This document shows positions 12,053 through 24,800 of a stretch of 64,000 bases of DNA, in pieces. Origin of the DNA: Himantopus leucocephalus (taxonomy: Eukaryota; Chordata; Aves; Charadriiformes; Recurvirostridae); the NCBI GenBank assembly GCA_003993805.1, contig RSEF01000027.1, positions 1,596,880 to 1,660,879 of the forward strand. Direction: 5' to 3'. Position numbers and translations under genes: made by a program. The notes under the pieces are model-generated. The model was not told the DNA's origin. It saw only the letters and a list, made by a program, of their open reading frames with translations, and did no database searches. Positions within the stretch are counted from its first letter, which is position 1, and every line of letters begins with the position of its first letter.

Positions 12053-14103
12053 CTGCAATAAGGCAAAAAAATTAAGTCTTTAACCTTAAATTACATCATG
12101 GCTGTTATAAAATTGGAATGAGGAATTTTTTTATTTTAAAGCCGTCTTCTACAGATTGCTATCTCTTTATTGGAGTTCTCCTGAATCATTTGAAACCACG
12201 GCATTTTTTTATACTAAACACATGTAGTAGTAGGGATAACTGGAATAGTCTGCATGGTATGTGACTGCGCTGGATTTTCTGTTTGCTTTTAAATGACAAA
12301 ATCTGTAGCTTTTATGGAATAAAACTGCAGGGATCATGAGCCACACTGATGTAAACTGCAATAACGGACTCCATAAATAAACCTCTGTCTAAGGCCTTGT
12401 CAGTACCAACGCAGCCAAGGAATTGCCTGGAATTGTTTGCTTGCATCTTCCCCTCATTTTTAAGACAACAATGAATTTCATTTGAGTGCCATAAAATAAA
12501 TGGATACGCTCCCACCTTCTAAACTGATTCTCTTTTCCCCCTTTCTTGTAAAGGAAGATGTGGAACAAAAACCTCTAAAGCGGAAAAGCCCTGCTTACCG
12601 TGCGCACAGATGGCCTGCTTTTAAAAAAAACAAAACCAAACCCAACAGCAACAAAACCAACCAAACAAAGAAACCCTCCCCACACACTTCACTAACCAGA
12701 AGCAAAAGTTCTGCTTGTTAAGATTGATATCTCATCAAACGTGCTTCTTGGGACAAGGTTCTGCTTAATTCTTTCATTGCTTAACATACCACCGCCTCTT
12801 TTCTTGTTCTGGCTCCCAAACTACCTAAGGAGCTCCCTCCGAACAGGATCACGTCCCTGTATGCTGTCAGCTAGCACTGAGGGGAAACTGAAATTATTCT
12901 ATGAGGACAGGATTTGGGGAAGGTTTGGGAAATGTGACTCACTTCCCTAAGCTGGGGGCAAGCCAGGAATTTAAATGAACAAGGCCTGGCAGGGGACCAA
13001 GTACGCAGGATTTCACTGATGTATCATCTGCCTTTTAAGACTGAAGAAACAAAGCTGGCATAAACTATTATCTTCCCCCTTACAGGATTTTACACAATCT
13101 ACACGAGGTTAGGGTGTGTGTATATATCATATAGCTACTTCTGTCCTTTCTGGAGATTAATTCTCTGGTTATTATCTGATGGTGTTTTGTTTTCCTTTTA
13201 ATTTGTATTTTTAACTGCTTACTTACAAGGAGTAAGTTGAAAATTATACAACTCACTGAGGAACTTCAGAAGCCGTAGCATACCAAAGTGCTTAACAAAC
13301 ACTGTAGAATGCATCTTTAAAAAAAAAAAAAAAAAACCAAAACAAACTAACCTGTGTTGTGATTACCTTCAATCTCTTGATAAAGACAGGGTCCATATTG
13401 GGAAAATGCACTTATAATCTAAATGTGCAGTGATATAACATCACTGATAATCTTCATTCAGAATGGAACTAGAAATGGCACAGCAAGAATAGTGCTGGGG
13501 GAAAAAAAGCATGCTGACATAAGTGAGGGTGAAATCAAGGAATAATCAACAGGATTGTTCTCTAGCTGGGAGTCACCTTCCTGAATGCTAAAATTTGTAC
13601 TACTCATATTCCTTCTCCCCTCTCCATCTGAATTCTTCCAACACTTCACACATTTCATCTCATTTTATGGGGTTTTTTTTGTCATTCAAACATTTCTCTC
13701 GCCTATTAGTCTTACGTATGCAGTTTATGATGCCTGCAAAATTTGCTGTTCGCCTGATACTACTAATTGCTGTAGATTGGCTCATTAAATCTTTCAGCAC
13801 TTAATATCAAAGATCTTGTTTTAATCTAAACCAAGCACTAGAAAATTATTGTTTTGGTGATCTGCTTGCTACATACCAGTAGCCTCATCAAAGACATTAA
13901 TATCTACTGTTATTTCACTGAGAATGCTTGTGCTACAGAAAAATACTACCATGGTGATCAAGCTATGAGTTAAATGTGTCCTTTGAGTAAATTTAAAGAC
14001 TTCACCTTGTTCAGCCATTAGTATAGAGGAATTAGTTGAGAGGTAAATTTGGCAGAAGCATCTCGACAGAAAGGTTTGTATCTTGTGGGTCTCTCTCTCT
14101 CAC
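12053..14103 (-). other. MARCHF10 intron within the RING-CH domain
   Basis: Donor GTGAGAG at 14103, acceptor TTATTGCAG ending at 12053. It splits the RING-CH domain between the H-x2-C and last C-x2-C ligands. Contains an A/C-rich low-complexity tract (about 12625-12680) and an A19 run (13319-13337). Confidence 0.75.
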
Positions 14104-14270
14104 CTGACTTTATTTTAGCTTTGAGCCATTTTTTTAGACGTTCCTGATGAACAAACTGCAGGCTTCCCACACAGCCACATGGCTCTAGCCGTGGATTTGT
14201 AGGAGAACCTCCAGCAATCTGACAGATACGACACTGATCTCCTTCCTCTTCGGAGTCTTCTGCCAGGACA
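14104..14270 (-). pseudogene. MARCHF10: MARCHF10 exon encoding the first half of the RING-CH domain; zinc ligand Cys is Arg
   Basis: Acceptor GTTTGTGTCCTAATAG, exon starts 14270 in phase 2; donor TCAG|GTGAGAG, exon ends 14104 in phase 1. The reading [19 protein letters not shown] and [15 protein letters not shown] is nearly identical to mammalian MARCHF10. RING-CH ligands are C-x2-C, C-x-C, H-x2-C, C-x2-C. The first two Cys pairs and the His (CAT, 14147-14149) are present. The Cys two residues after that His reads CGT (Arg) at 14138-14140, one transition from TGT. That residue binds zinc, so the domain should not fold or ligate normally. There is no stop or frameshift in this exon. Confidence 0.88.
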
Positions 14271-16592
14271 CTATTAGGACACAAACAGAAGAAATCAACC
14301 ACTGCTCTTGGCAAAGTCTACAGTTGGCAGTATCTTTGCACTAATGTTCTAGGATTTGGAGAAATTTTACTGAGGACATTTGTCACATGACGGTGACCTG
14401 AAAGTAGAATATCCAACAATTTAGAGTTAATATGTAATTAAAGCTGACAAATGTTCAAAGGAAAAAACCTTATAGTCTCTAAATCCCCTTTAGCTTTTGT
14501 GCAATCCAAATCTGATGATGTGCTGCCGAGAATCGTGCAGCCGCTGTTCTTTGAGAAGAATGAGCGTGCTTGAACACTGCCTAGCAAATGTGAGAGGAGG
14601 TATCTGCTGAGTACTGCCCCCTCTCAGCTGCGCTGGCACTGCATGAGTTTTGAATATTTGTCCTGAGTGGCTTTCTTTTGAGAAACCTTTCTAGATTTGT
14701 GGTGATGCAGGGGAAGTTCATTTCTTGGTGAGGAGTGATATTTTAACCAAACAGGAAAAAAAAATTATGATACAAAAGATTTTAATGGCTTTGTATTTAT
14801 GACTGATGGGTGAAAACATGCAAAGTATTTACTGATTATGATCTAGCGCTTTTAGCACGCAATCTGATGAGCAGATTGGGTTCCTATTTAATAAATAGAA
14901 TACAAAAAACAACAAAAATGTTGAGCCTTGGTTTGGACTCTAGATTAACTACTACAGTAAAAGGAAAAATATGAAAATGAAAAAGCAATTTGTGACTTTA
15001 TCGCTTCACACATTTAAACCTTAACCACATGGAGTTACACCTCCATCCTTAACTTTGCCTACTAATACCCCTAGGTGCTACATATATTATGACACCTCAG
15101 AAAACCAGACTCTTTCAGTTAATGCCACCAGCAGAATGTTGTTTGGGGCAGGGGGGTTCTCCCTTTTTCCATCCCCTTCTAGCCATGGTTTGGTTTGCCT
15201 AAATAGTTTGTGTTCAGAAAGAAGGAAAAGGCTTTTGTCTGAAAGCTGGAATAACAGGAGACCTGTTTACCTGTAAAGCTTTTGGTTTCTTTCTAGTCTG
15301 CCCTTTGGTTATCTTTTCCCCCATTTTCTGGCATGTCTCCCCCTAGATTTCTTGGACAGAGCAGGTACCATTACTAACTCCAACTAATGTCATCAGGAGA
15401 CTGAGGAAACTCCAGAGAAGGGAGGCTTCCTCTTGGCATAGCAGGAAAGATATATATTTACAACCTTTCAGTGCAACATAGGAAAAACCTCTAGATGTTC
15501 CTTCCATCTAAATTGTTACCTCCACACAGCGTAGCACCCCTAGTTCTGAATTTCCTTAACTCTTGAGGAGAAACGTTTCATTCTGCAACTTCTGTCTAGC
15601 TGTCTGCCATGTCCCCTGGGACAGCTGACAAACTCTGAAATACAGACAGTTGGTTTATTTGCAGTGAAGCTGGGAACAGAAATGCTTTTCCTGATAGCAT
15701 CTCTGAATCTAATTGCTTAACCAGTTTCTTGAGACAGAGCAAGCAGCTTGTTGATTACAATGAGCAGCAGGGAAACCTATTGCTCCTTCATTCTGCCTTT
15801 ATTTGAACGTCTCTGCAGTCAAAGAAATTACTGTATTTAGACCACAGACAGAAAGTAGGACAAGCAAACAATTAAAAATAACTTTGACGAACAAAGCTGT
15901 GTCTCTTCGCTAGAACTTCTGATTACAGCTGGAATACATAAAGAAGCCGAGCTTAAAGGACTCGGTGGTAGTTAAATGGGATCTGTCCCAAAGGGAAGCC
16001 TTGTAAAGGAATGAAAGGGCAAGTTCTATGACTGCGCTATTCGCCGTGTACACCAGTGCCCAAAGCGCACACTTGTGGGTTGTGGTGGACTCTGTAGCAT
16101 TGAGGAATCTATTTTTTGCCTCCAACTCTGTAACAATAAGACCCACAAATCTCCCTCGCGTCTCTGCCCAAGAAAGCTTGGTTAAAGCCACAGTGGTCTT
16201 TATTAGTGTTTAGGAATAAAGCAATTCAGTGTGTGACTTGTAGAAGAAGTATCACGATACAAACACCATCTCCTTTTTGAGTGGTTTTCAGTGCCTGTAG
16301 TAGAACCAGCTGAAAGTCACATGGGACTGATAAGGATGGAGATACAGATGGAAAACTATGAACTTATTTTTGTGTGTTTCCAACTGTATAGAAAACTTGA
16401 AAGAGGAAAAGCGTAGCCCTTTCTTTACAAAAAAAAAGTCAAATACCAAACCAACCCATGATAAAAATAGGACTTTGAAATCTACACAGTTTTTCACTTA
16501 GCTGTAGCACAGTTTCTGGCAATTCATGATGTAGCTACCATGTGTTTATGCATAATTCTAGAGTCTGCACGTATATTGAATATACTCCTCGC
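14271..16592 (-). other. MARCHF10 GC-AG intron
   Basis: Runs from the GC donor at 16592-16591 to the TAATAG acceptor at 14271. No other exon seen. The GC donor is the only site that restores the family reading HES(V)L.EDSEEEGD in phase. Confidence 0.65.
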
Positions 16593-17907
16593 CTTTCATG
16601 TTGTTCCTCTTGATCTGCCTGTGGTCTCTTCACTTCCTCTGTGCTTGCTGAATGGGAGATTGTTGTGTTGCTTTTTGTATTACTTTGGTTTTGTAAATAA
16701 GACACCGCCAGAAAAATCAATGGCAGCTGATCATGCAAAACACAGGCAATATGAAGGTCAGGAGTGAATCTTGTCTGAAACAAAGATGGGTTAGAAGTCT
16801 CTAGAGGTGAAGAGCTACGTGAACTCCGTAGGCGCTCCCCAGTGTATGAGGTACCACTGGGAGATGAAATGTTCCAAGTGCCATTGATGCTGTCCTCCAG
16901 TAAACTGCTGTCTTCAGGTGTACTGTGAAGAGGCAGTGAAGAACCAAAATTTTCTGAAGTAGAAGAAGAGTCCCTATAGCGTATAAAGGACAAGGCTGTA
17001 TGCACACTGAGTGTTGAACTATCATCCAAATCCAGTGTTTGTGGTGAATATGCTGCTGAGCTCTGGTTTGCCGAGGACCCGGGTCTGTGTGCAGACTGAG
17101 CCAGGATCCTGGGCTGTTAGGTGCAGTCGTGGTCTGGGAACAGCTCATAGAACGGACGTAACCATGACACCTCTGATTGCTTTCGTAAGAATGCCATTCT
17201 TTGCAATAAATACGGGCTCTATTCCTAGCTCTGTAATTAACATTATTAAGCATCTTTTCAAGTAGATGAATTACTTGGCTTATCTTCAAATTCAGAATGA
17301 TCTGCATCTTCTAGACAATTCCCATCTAGAGGGTATAATTTGTCACTGTCCTTAGACTCTCTCTGCTGTAGTTCTATAGCGATGACCATCACTCTGGGCT
17401 CTCTTAAAGGCCAATGGGAAGATTTACCCCCTCCTGATGATGCATTTTTGTCATTTCCACCTTCTTCCAAGCTATGTCGCTCACCTTGTGCTAAATATAT
17501 TTCACTAAATTTGTTCCTGTGTCCCAGAATCCTAGGAAATTAGCTAATGCTCAGGAGAAGACTTTTCTTTAACTGATCGGCGTCTTCAGTATCTTCCATT
17601 TCTTTAAAAGAATCTTCCATGGTTAAGTACTGAATAGAACAAAAGCTTTTCCCTTTGGACATAAAAGGGGCTCTTCCATGGTGCAGAAGGGATGAACCAC
17701 TCAAATTGTTGGCTACGGAGGAACCGATAGTTCCCTGGGAGGACAACACGGATGACTGAGCTCGTGCCTGTGCTGGAATAGTTCCCTGTTCGTTTTTTGT
17801 ATCAAGGCCTCTGTGATCTAGACTGAGGTTAGAGGACTGTGTTATACTCCTCCTCTGAGATCGCTTCCTGTTCTCAAATGCAGTTTCACTTGATTTTCTT
17901 GCACAAT
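16593..17907 (-). pseudogene. MARCHF10: MARCHF10 large central exon with stop and frameshifts
   Basis: This 1315-base exon enters in phase 1 and leaves in phase 2, fitting both neighbours. It encodes the low-complexity Ser/Thr-rich middle of the protein: early ENRKRSQRRSITQSS (family RKRKPNLRRFTVSPE) and late PLIFLAVSYLQNQSN (family PFTFFAVSHFPNQND). One frame is open for 17905-17543, 17539-17261 and 17116-16593. It is broken by TAA at 17540-17542. From 17260 to 17117 it has several stops while a second frame stays open, implying two compensating indels. The acceptor (TTCAACAAG, 17908) is weak and lies behind a G/T-rich low-complexity tract. The donor is GC (AAAG|GCGAGG, 16592-16587). Human and bird lengths appear similar. 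Confidence 0.75.
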
Positions 17908-20900
17908 CTTGTTGAATTCCAAGACCAGGATTCAAAATTAGGAAAACAAACAAACAAACACCACCACCCCCCAAACAACAACAAAAAATAAACCAAAAAC
18001 CAAACCCAAAACCCCCAACTGTTAAAATACCATTTAACTTTTACATTAAGTGGTTAGCACATGTTTGGAGTGGCTTAAAAATATTATCCTGGTATTGATG
18101 TTATAGCACAGTCAGTTATTGGTAATTCTAATTCTAGTATATTTGTTGTTAACAATATGAATTTATTCATGAGCTTCTCTAGAACACAGGCAGAAAATCA
18201 ATACTGCTTGTCTGGTAGGACATGTGTAGAACGCTAATAGGTACTACTAAATGATGCAGTGGCACCTAGAAGGCCAATTAATATTTACCCCCTTCCCGGA
18301 ATGCGTTCTGACCCACCTGGTTCTTGCTTTGTTGAATAGGTAGTTTCAGAAGAAACCACCTTTGTGTAAGCAACAGGAATTGCATTGCCAACTTGTCTGA
18401 GGGGTTTTTCTAAGCCCAAAGAGATGGGATTTTCAATTTTAAGAATTTTATCTCACTTGTTTATTACACAGTAATGTAAACTTTCAGTGAGCACTTTGAT
18501 CTGCCCCAGTTTGAATGTGAAGCTGAGCTGATTTTTTAATATGTACTCTGGGGGAGGTCTGCTGCTTGTTCTAATCCTCAAGGGCACCCTGCAACAGAAC
18601 TCGCTGTATGTTAACATTTATACACAAAACCATATGTTATGGTAACAACAACAAAAAAAGTTTTAGAGATTCTAATTATTATCTTACCAAAAAAGTCACA
18701 TAAAACATTAGGAAATGTGATAAATCTCATGAGATGACTGCAAGTCCTGTCTTCTTGTTTAGCGCAAAAATACAAGTTGGCTGGGTAAAACAGTCAGCTC
18801 ATGCTTCGTGATAGATCACTGACTTCTCAACAGGCGGGAGGCAGCCTACCTTCTTGTGTCGTCTTGTGGAATTGCCTCATGCAGTACAATCTTTAAACCA
18901 CAGGAAAGAATATAACTTACAGGTAGAGAAAATAATCTCTCTGACAGACTGATTTAGTTGTGGGTTAAGATCACTCAGATCAAACCCACACTACTACTCC
19001 GGTAGACGGTACTACTGTCCTTGCTAGCGTGGAATTACAGCCGATGGGATTCTCCCAGCTGTGCTTTATCCCTTGGCTGTTAAGGGTGCGGGTTTGCCTT
19101 TTATCCCAAGGAGATATTTGGACTACTGTTCTGCTTGGGCCGTCTGCTCATCCATACAGCATATTTTTAAATTGCTTGGGGCTCCTTTATCATGTTTCTT
19201 CTTGATACGTGGGTGCACTTGAATGTACTTATTTCCAATTGTAATGCAGTTTTAAAAACACATATGCTCTATCCGCGATTGCCGTCCCGTATTTTACTGT
19301 GGCTATGTCCTTCTCACTCCTGTGTCAAGTAAACTGCTTTTACTGTGAGAAACCGTGCAGAAACTTAATAGCAGCTTAAGGATTCACTAAGACATGGCAC
19401 AGATGCAACATTTCCCATTACATTTAGTTTTTCTTGTACTTCTTTTGGTCTACTGTACACTAAAATATGGTCTAGATGATAAATATTTCACCTCTAACTC
19501 CAAGGCATCATAAAAAAAAAATAAATGTAAGAGTAAACTAGGGCCATAACAACCTCATTGGTCTTGACAAGTCTGAGTATTTCTTTCTCTTCTTCAAAAC
19601 AAGATGTTTACTCTCTGGATAGCAATTTGAGAGTTCCTGAAGTCAATGAAAGTGGTAATTCGAAGGTGATGACATCAAAGAAAGAAAAATGGCTGTGTTA
19701 TTTCTCACAGTTGCCTCATTGCCCACGGCCCCAGCAGAAACAGAGCTCTCCTAGCCTCAAACAAATTTTGAACAGAAAACATAACCAGTACTCGGAACTC
19801 TCATATGGAAGATAAGACAGCTGGATTCAGGTTGTGCTCTGCTAAAACTTATCCTATATACATCACTCACTATGCCTTAGCTTCTCAAATGTAAATGAAC
19901 AAACCCACGGGTGCTGTAAAGATAAAGTCATTGAAAAGGTGGAGGATAGTCAGAAACAAATTGTGAGGGGCAGATAAGTATGTAAAATAATCAGGCAAGC
20001 TTGCATGTCAAGGGTGGCAGAGAGAAGTAAAAGATGAAGATAAAGTATATCAGGAATGTGATGGGCAAGTGGGAGAATATCCTCAGCATAATGCAGCATG
20101 AAAAGAAGAGACAGGAAGGCCACGGAGGAAGTTACACGTAAAAAAATATGAGTCCATAGTAATATTTAGTTTTGCTTTATTTTTACGCTGCGCTCTTAAT
20201 TTTCTTTCCCTGGCTGGAAGGACAGGGAAAGACAACTGGTCCTACTCTGCAAATGACTGTCTGACTAAGTGAAGGCAGCCCTTTACTCGGGAGACTCCAT
20301 GTTGCTGTAAGTGAAGCTTTGAATGGAAATAAGATTTTGTCCTTACACGGTTACAAGATCAGGGCACCAGTTAATTTTGACTATACATTTTCCCCAAATA
20401 CCTGAGGCCTATTTTCTGTTCTAAATTAAGTCAAAGACATGAAATAACGCTGATGTAAGTGGAATTACGTCAGACCTACATGAATGCACGCTTAAATGGG
20501 TTTAACCTTAATTTTAAAACACTTATTTTTGCTGAATGGTGTTGGTTTTGAGTTAGTGGAATGCAAACATACAGTAAATCAGAATTAGGAAAGGACCTAT
20601 TCCATTTCCTCTCTAAAACTTAAAAAACCGCTGAGTCTTGAATATTGAATGGCATTCTTGACCGTATGGAGAGCTTCAGTCTAATTATACATGTCAAGAA
20701 CAACATCAAAATAGTTTTGTGTTTATGCAAGCTATTTCTACAATGATACAAACCTGCAAAGGTGGTCATTCCTGCAAAACTGTTTCTCTGTCTGGCTTTT
20801 GTCTCCAGAGATGTAGCTGTGTTCCCACAAGAAGAGAGAAACCATCCATCTGCTATGATATTTAGTGAATAATCTTTGTTCTATAAATATTTGAAGCTTT

Positions 20901-21672
20901 GTGCTTAAAAATGGAATATCACTTTAAAAAGCGACTTGCTGGCATACATGCTGCCTGACTTCACCGAAACAATAAACTGATTAGCTAATCCTGGCAAACT
21001 TCATATTGTTTTCTGAGAATTTACTCATGCACATTGTTAGGTTGGAACTTGTTTAACGGCTGCTTTGTAAATTATGGAGGATTTATTTGTGGCTTTGGTA
21101 AAATTAACTATGATAAGTAACTTTCCTATTTTTTTTTTTGTATTTTAAACAGATAATTCATTTTAAATTACCCTTCTTATCTTAACCGATTTCAAAGTTG
21201 CATGAAATAGGGACTTGACCCTGTTCTCATGAAAACCTAGTGAACATGACTGCAAAACTGCCTGCACCCTGCAGGAACAGGGTGATCAAAGATTTGCTTT
21301 GTCTCTGGCCTTTGATCCCATGTGTCACAATTAACTGGAAGGCATGCCTGCGTATTCCGTGATTCCTTATTCCAGAAGTAATATTGGGTATCCTGAGTAA
21401 TACCACTAAGCCATTTTACTTAATTCACTATGACAAAGATTATAGTTACAGGTGTAATTCCAATTTATATTTTCCATTGTGTGGCAGTTTAAAAATGACC
21501 AAAAATGCAAGCATGAACTCTATTTTGAAGCTTTTTTGTTATTAAACTAATCTGTTTATATGAAGAAAATAAAGCAAAGTAATATAAGGACAATTAAATT
21601 ACAAAGCATCCATCCAGTTTGCTATTTGTAATACCAGGACAAGTGACTCGATTTCATGTACCCAGTACTCAC
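17908..21672 (-). other. MARCHF10 intron
   Basis: Donor GTGAGT at 21672; acceptor AACAAG at 17908. About 17940-18020 is a low-complexity tract, A/C-rich on plus and G/T-rich on minus, in the place where a polypyrimidine tract would be expected. No exon or transposon recognised in the rest. Confidence 0.65.
17940..18020. repeat. A/C-rich low-complexity tract at intron acceptor
   Basis: Mostly AAAC, ACC and CAAA words on the plus strand. On the gene strand it supplies Gs and Ts directly upstream of the acceptor of the large exon. Confidence 0.8.
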
Positions 21673-21851
21673 CTGAAGTGACTTTATTTGGGTCAAGTAC
21701 ACTTTTCTCGACTTTTTTTTAAGCTTATGTTGCGTTTCAACTTCTGCTTGACTGATATATTGTCTATAATAGGAAATTTAAGGCCTGGTCTGTTCCCAGA
21801 AGATTTGATGACAGATCCATATTCGATTTCAGAACTCTCATTTGTGAAGGT
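21673..21851 (-). pseudogene. MARCHF10: MARCHF10 exon 3, frameshift at A8 run
   Basis: Bounded by acceptor TTTTCTTTTCTAG (exon starts 21851) and donor TTCAG|GTGAGT (exon ends 21673). It reads TFTNESSEIEYGSVIKS..., then LKFPIIDNISVKQKLKRN, matching recalled mammalian LPAIDQTSVKQKHK. At 21713-21720 the minus strand has eight A's. Read as is, the frame reaches TGA at 21693-21695. With seven A's it would continue KKVEKSVLDPNKVTSG and leave in phase 1, exactly what the next exon needs. The extra A is either a real frameshift or a homopolymer error. It is the weakest of the lesions because single Ns in other homopolymers show such runs are poorly resolved here. Confidence 0.75.
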
Positions 21852-24800
21852 CTAGAAAAGAAAAAGAGGTTACTGAACATTACCAACTCTGAGGAAAAAA
21901 ATTGCAATACAAATAAAGCAGTATAAGAACCAAATCCTTTAAATAGCTGGAAGGAAACACATGCACTGCCCATAAATAGAAAACCCCTTTCTCCTCCTCT
22001 TCTCTGATGTCTCCCCCAAGTTGTATAACATGTACTGAAATCAGATTTTGTTTTGTTTGCATTTTATTCAGGTTCTTTTTTGGAGTATGGGGACTCTTCA
22101 CTATACAAATCAAGGCCTCCTGTTTAAAAATCTTTAATCTGTTTTGCAGATGAGTTGCCAGAGTGATATCACTATTACCAGAATAAAACTGAAAGCTGTG
22201 ATTCTGTAATGTAAGAAAGTACCAACGTGATATAAACAGATACACAAGTGAATGTTTCCAGTTAAGTTTATTAGATCTGTTAACTCGCAAGTCTAATTTG
22301 GACTTGTGACCTTTTGCATGTTAATATCATCAGGGGAAGTACAATGTGAGCCATTCAAACCAAGCCACGGTGGTTCAATTATGAAACACTTCATATGTTC
22401 CTATTCCACAAAACAATTCTGCCTTCTGTATTCCAGAGGACAGGCGTGACCTTTGTCATTGAGATGTTCGTATTTTTCATTTAGATGTATCTGTTTGTCA
22501 ATAACACTTAGAAATTAATTCTGGTCTTTAAAAATTCCTTGTAAAGAGATACAACATAGTAACTCTTTATGTTCCTGGATGCTCAAATATGAATATAAAT
22601 ATTGAGTGCTGAAGACTGAAAGTAATTTTCAAATTAACACATCTCAACAATGCTTCCACAGTTTAGGGTAAGAATATAACAAGCTGTTAATACAGCTTCG
22701 TTCTTGGAGCAGCTATGCTGGACCATTAAGTTTAGACTAATGTGCAAAGAAAAGCGAAATAACTAATGTACCAGTCTTTCAACTTTTGAATTAAAAAAGC
22801 TATGTTAATCCAAAGTGGAAAAAAAAATGAAAATGTAACAAACTTTCATGCACATCCAACTTTTTATACCAGTCACAGACAAACAGGTTTACATAATTTG
22901 GCTTAATATCTTTGGATACACAGAAAAAGCAGAAAAAGGAGGCATGTCACATGTTGAGACAAGGGCTTATTGGTGGAGTCGTGCAAATACTTAGCAGATT
23001 ATGTCTGAATACGTTTACCTGCTTCATGAGCATAGCACTTGTTTGGATTGTTCTAAAAAGCAGTAATTGAAAGTAAAATCCATTTTTCAGAAGCTTGTAT
23101 AAGGGTAGTAACCTAAATTTCTCCAATATAAGCATGCTAATCTTACTTATATTGATCATAAGCTACAAAGAACTCCTGAAGCCCTTTTTCTCTTGCAGAT
23201 TCAGAAAGTTCATGTATGGCACTGGTGAAAGTTTAGATCTACATTCATTCCCTGAATGATCATGGGTTTAAAAAAAGAAAAAAAAAGTAAAAAATTTCCT
23301 ATTACATATATCTGTGTAGGGGGAGAGGAACGTAAAAATTACTCAAATACAGAGACTATGCTGATAGTTTCAATTTTAATGGCAGTAAAGGGTTCCTTTC
23401 CCATCTTCTTTCAGAGATCTTTAGCACAGTGAGTTGGAATAGAATGTGCAAGAGGAGGATTTGGGGTTTGTTTATATGTAGAAAGATTGAGCCCAAAGAG
23501 CTGTAGCATGTACCAACATATCCATTACTCACAATCTGGCAAGTCCCGTATAAATGTAATCTTCCTTTTACGTGATATAAAGAAAAGATTGGTGAACCTT
23601 CTTTAGAATGAAGGAAGGAAAACTTCTGTGGAAGCAGATAAATGCCCAATGAGCTGGCTAAAAGGCCGGTGCGTTAGCTGAGATTAATGACTAGAGAGAA
23701 ACATCTTCCTGTTGGGCCACTGTCAAAATGGTGATAAATATAAAAGCATCTCAGAATGATAATCAATATTATTGTCAATTCTTCCTGAAGTACTGTCTCC
23801 TAAGATCTCTCTGATCTGATTCTGCCAAGTACTTTCCTGATTAGAATTGTTTTCTGTAGTAACTTGCATATTTTAATGAAGATTATCTCATTAAGCTGTA
23901 TCACAATTGTACATTCAGCATGTTGTGTTATTTGTTAGCAGTATTCAAACAGAAGTAGAAAATATTTTGTCATCCAGATTAGTGAACTGTTCCTGGTGTG
24001 TTTAAAAAAAAAAAGTTGATATGACACATCTTGCAAACCTCATATTAGAAATCTAAAGTAAAAAATACTGCAGTGAAAAGGATTAGCACGCCGTTATTGT
24101 TATAAAACTAGAACCTAGGAGGGAAATTTTTATATGCTTTTTTAATTTCACAGAATTTCCATCTTACTTTATCGTTGGTAGATAAGGCCAATTTTCTTAA
24201 AAAATATTCAGATAAATTTCTATTTTTCACTTCATTCTTGGAATATTATTTCTTTTTTTTTTTCCCAAGAAAGAAAGGATATCACTTTATTCACCAGTCA
24301 CTATTTGCTGGCAGGTAGCACAGCAGCGGAGGAGATGATAACCATCTAGTCTTCTATCCCACAGATCATCTACAGAGCTCAAAGCGCTGAGGCAGAAAGT
24401 AGAAGGGACTTGTTGAAAGATAACGCTCCGTAGCAGCAGTAGAACCTAAATACAAAATAACCCCTCTGAAGTGAATGGTATTTCTGTCACTGAGCTCACA
24501 AAGTCATTGCTTTCTAACTTTGCTTTTTGATTATTTGTGCTGTGTGTGTTGGTTTGTTTGTTTGGAGAGTATTTTGTTTGTTTTTCTGTGCAGCTTTTGT
24601 GGTCTAAATATTATAATTTAAAAAGATAGTCATATCTTATTTAAATAGTCTGAAGGATGGAGTGTTTATCACAATGTTAACAACTTGTTCAATGATTAAC
24701 TGCCTATCATAAAAACTTTGCACATTTTCTTCACATTTTATTTTTGTAACCTAAGCTTTCAACCACAGATCTTGTGCTCTGACAAACAAAATAGCTAAGA

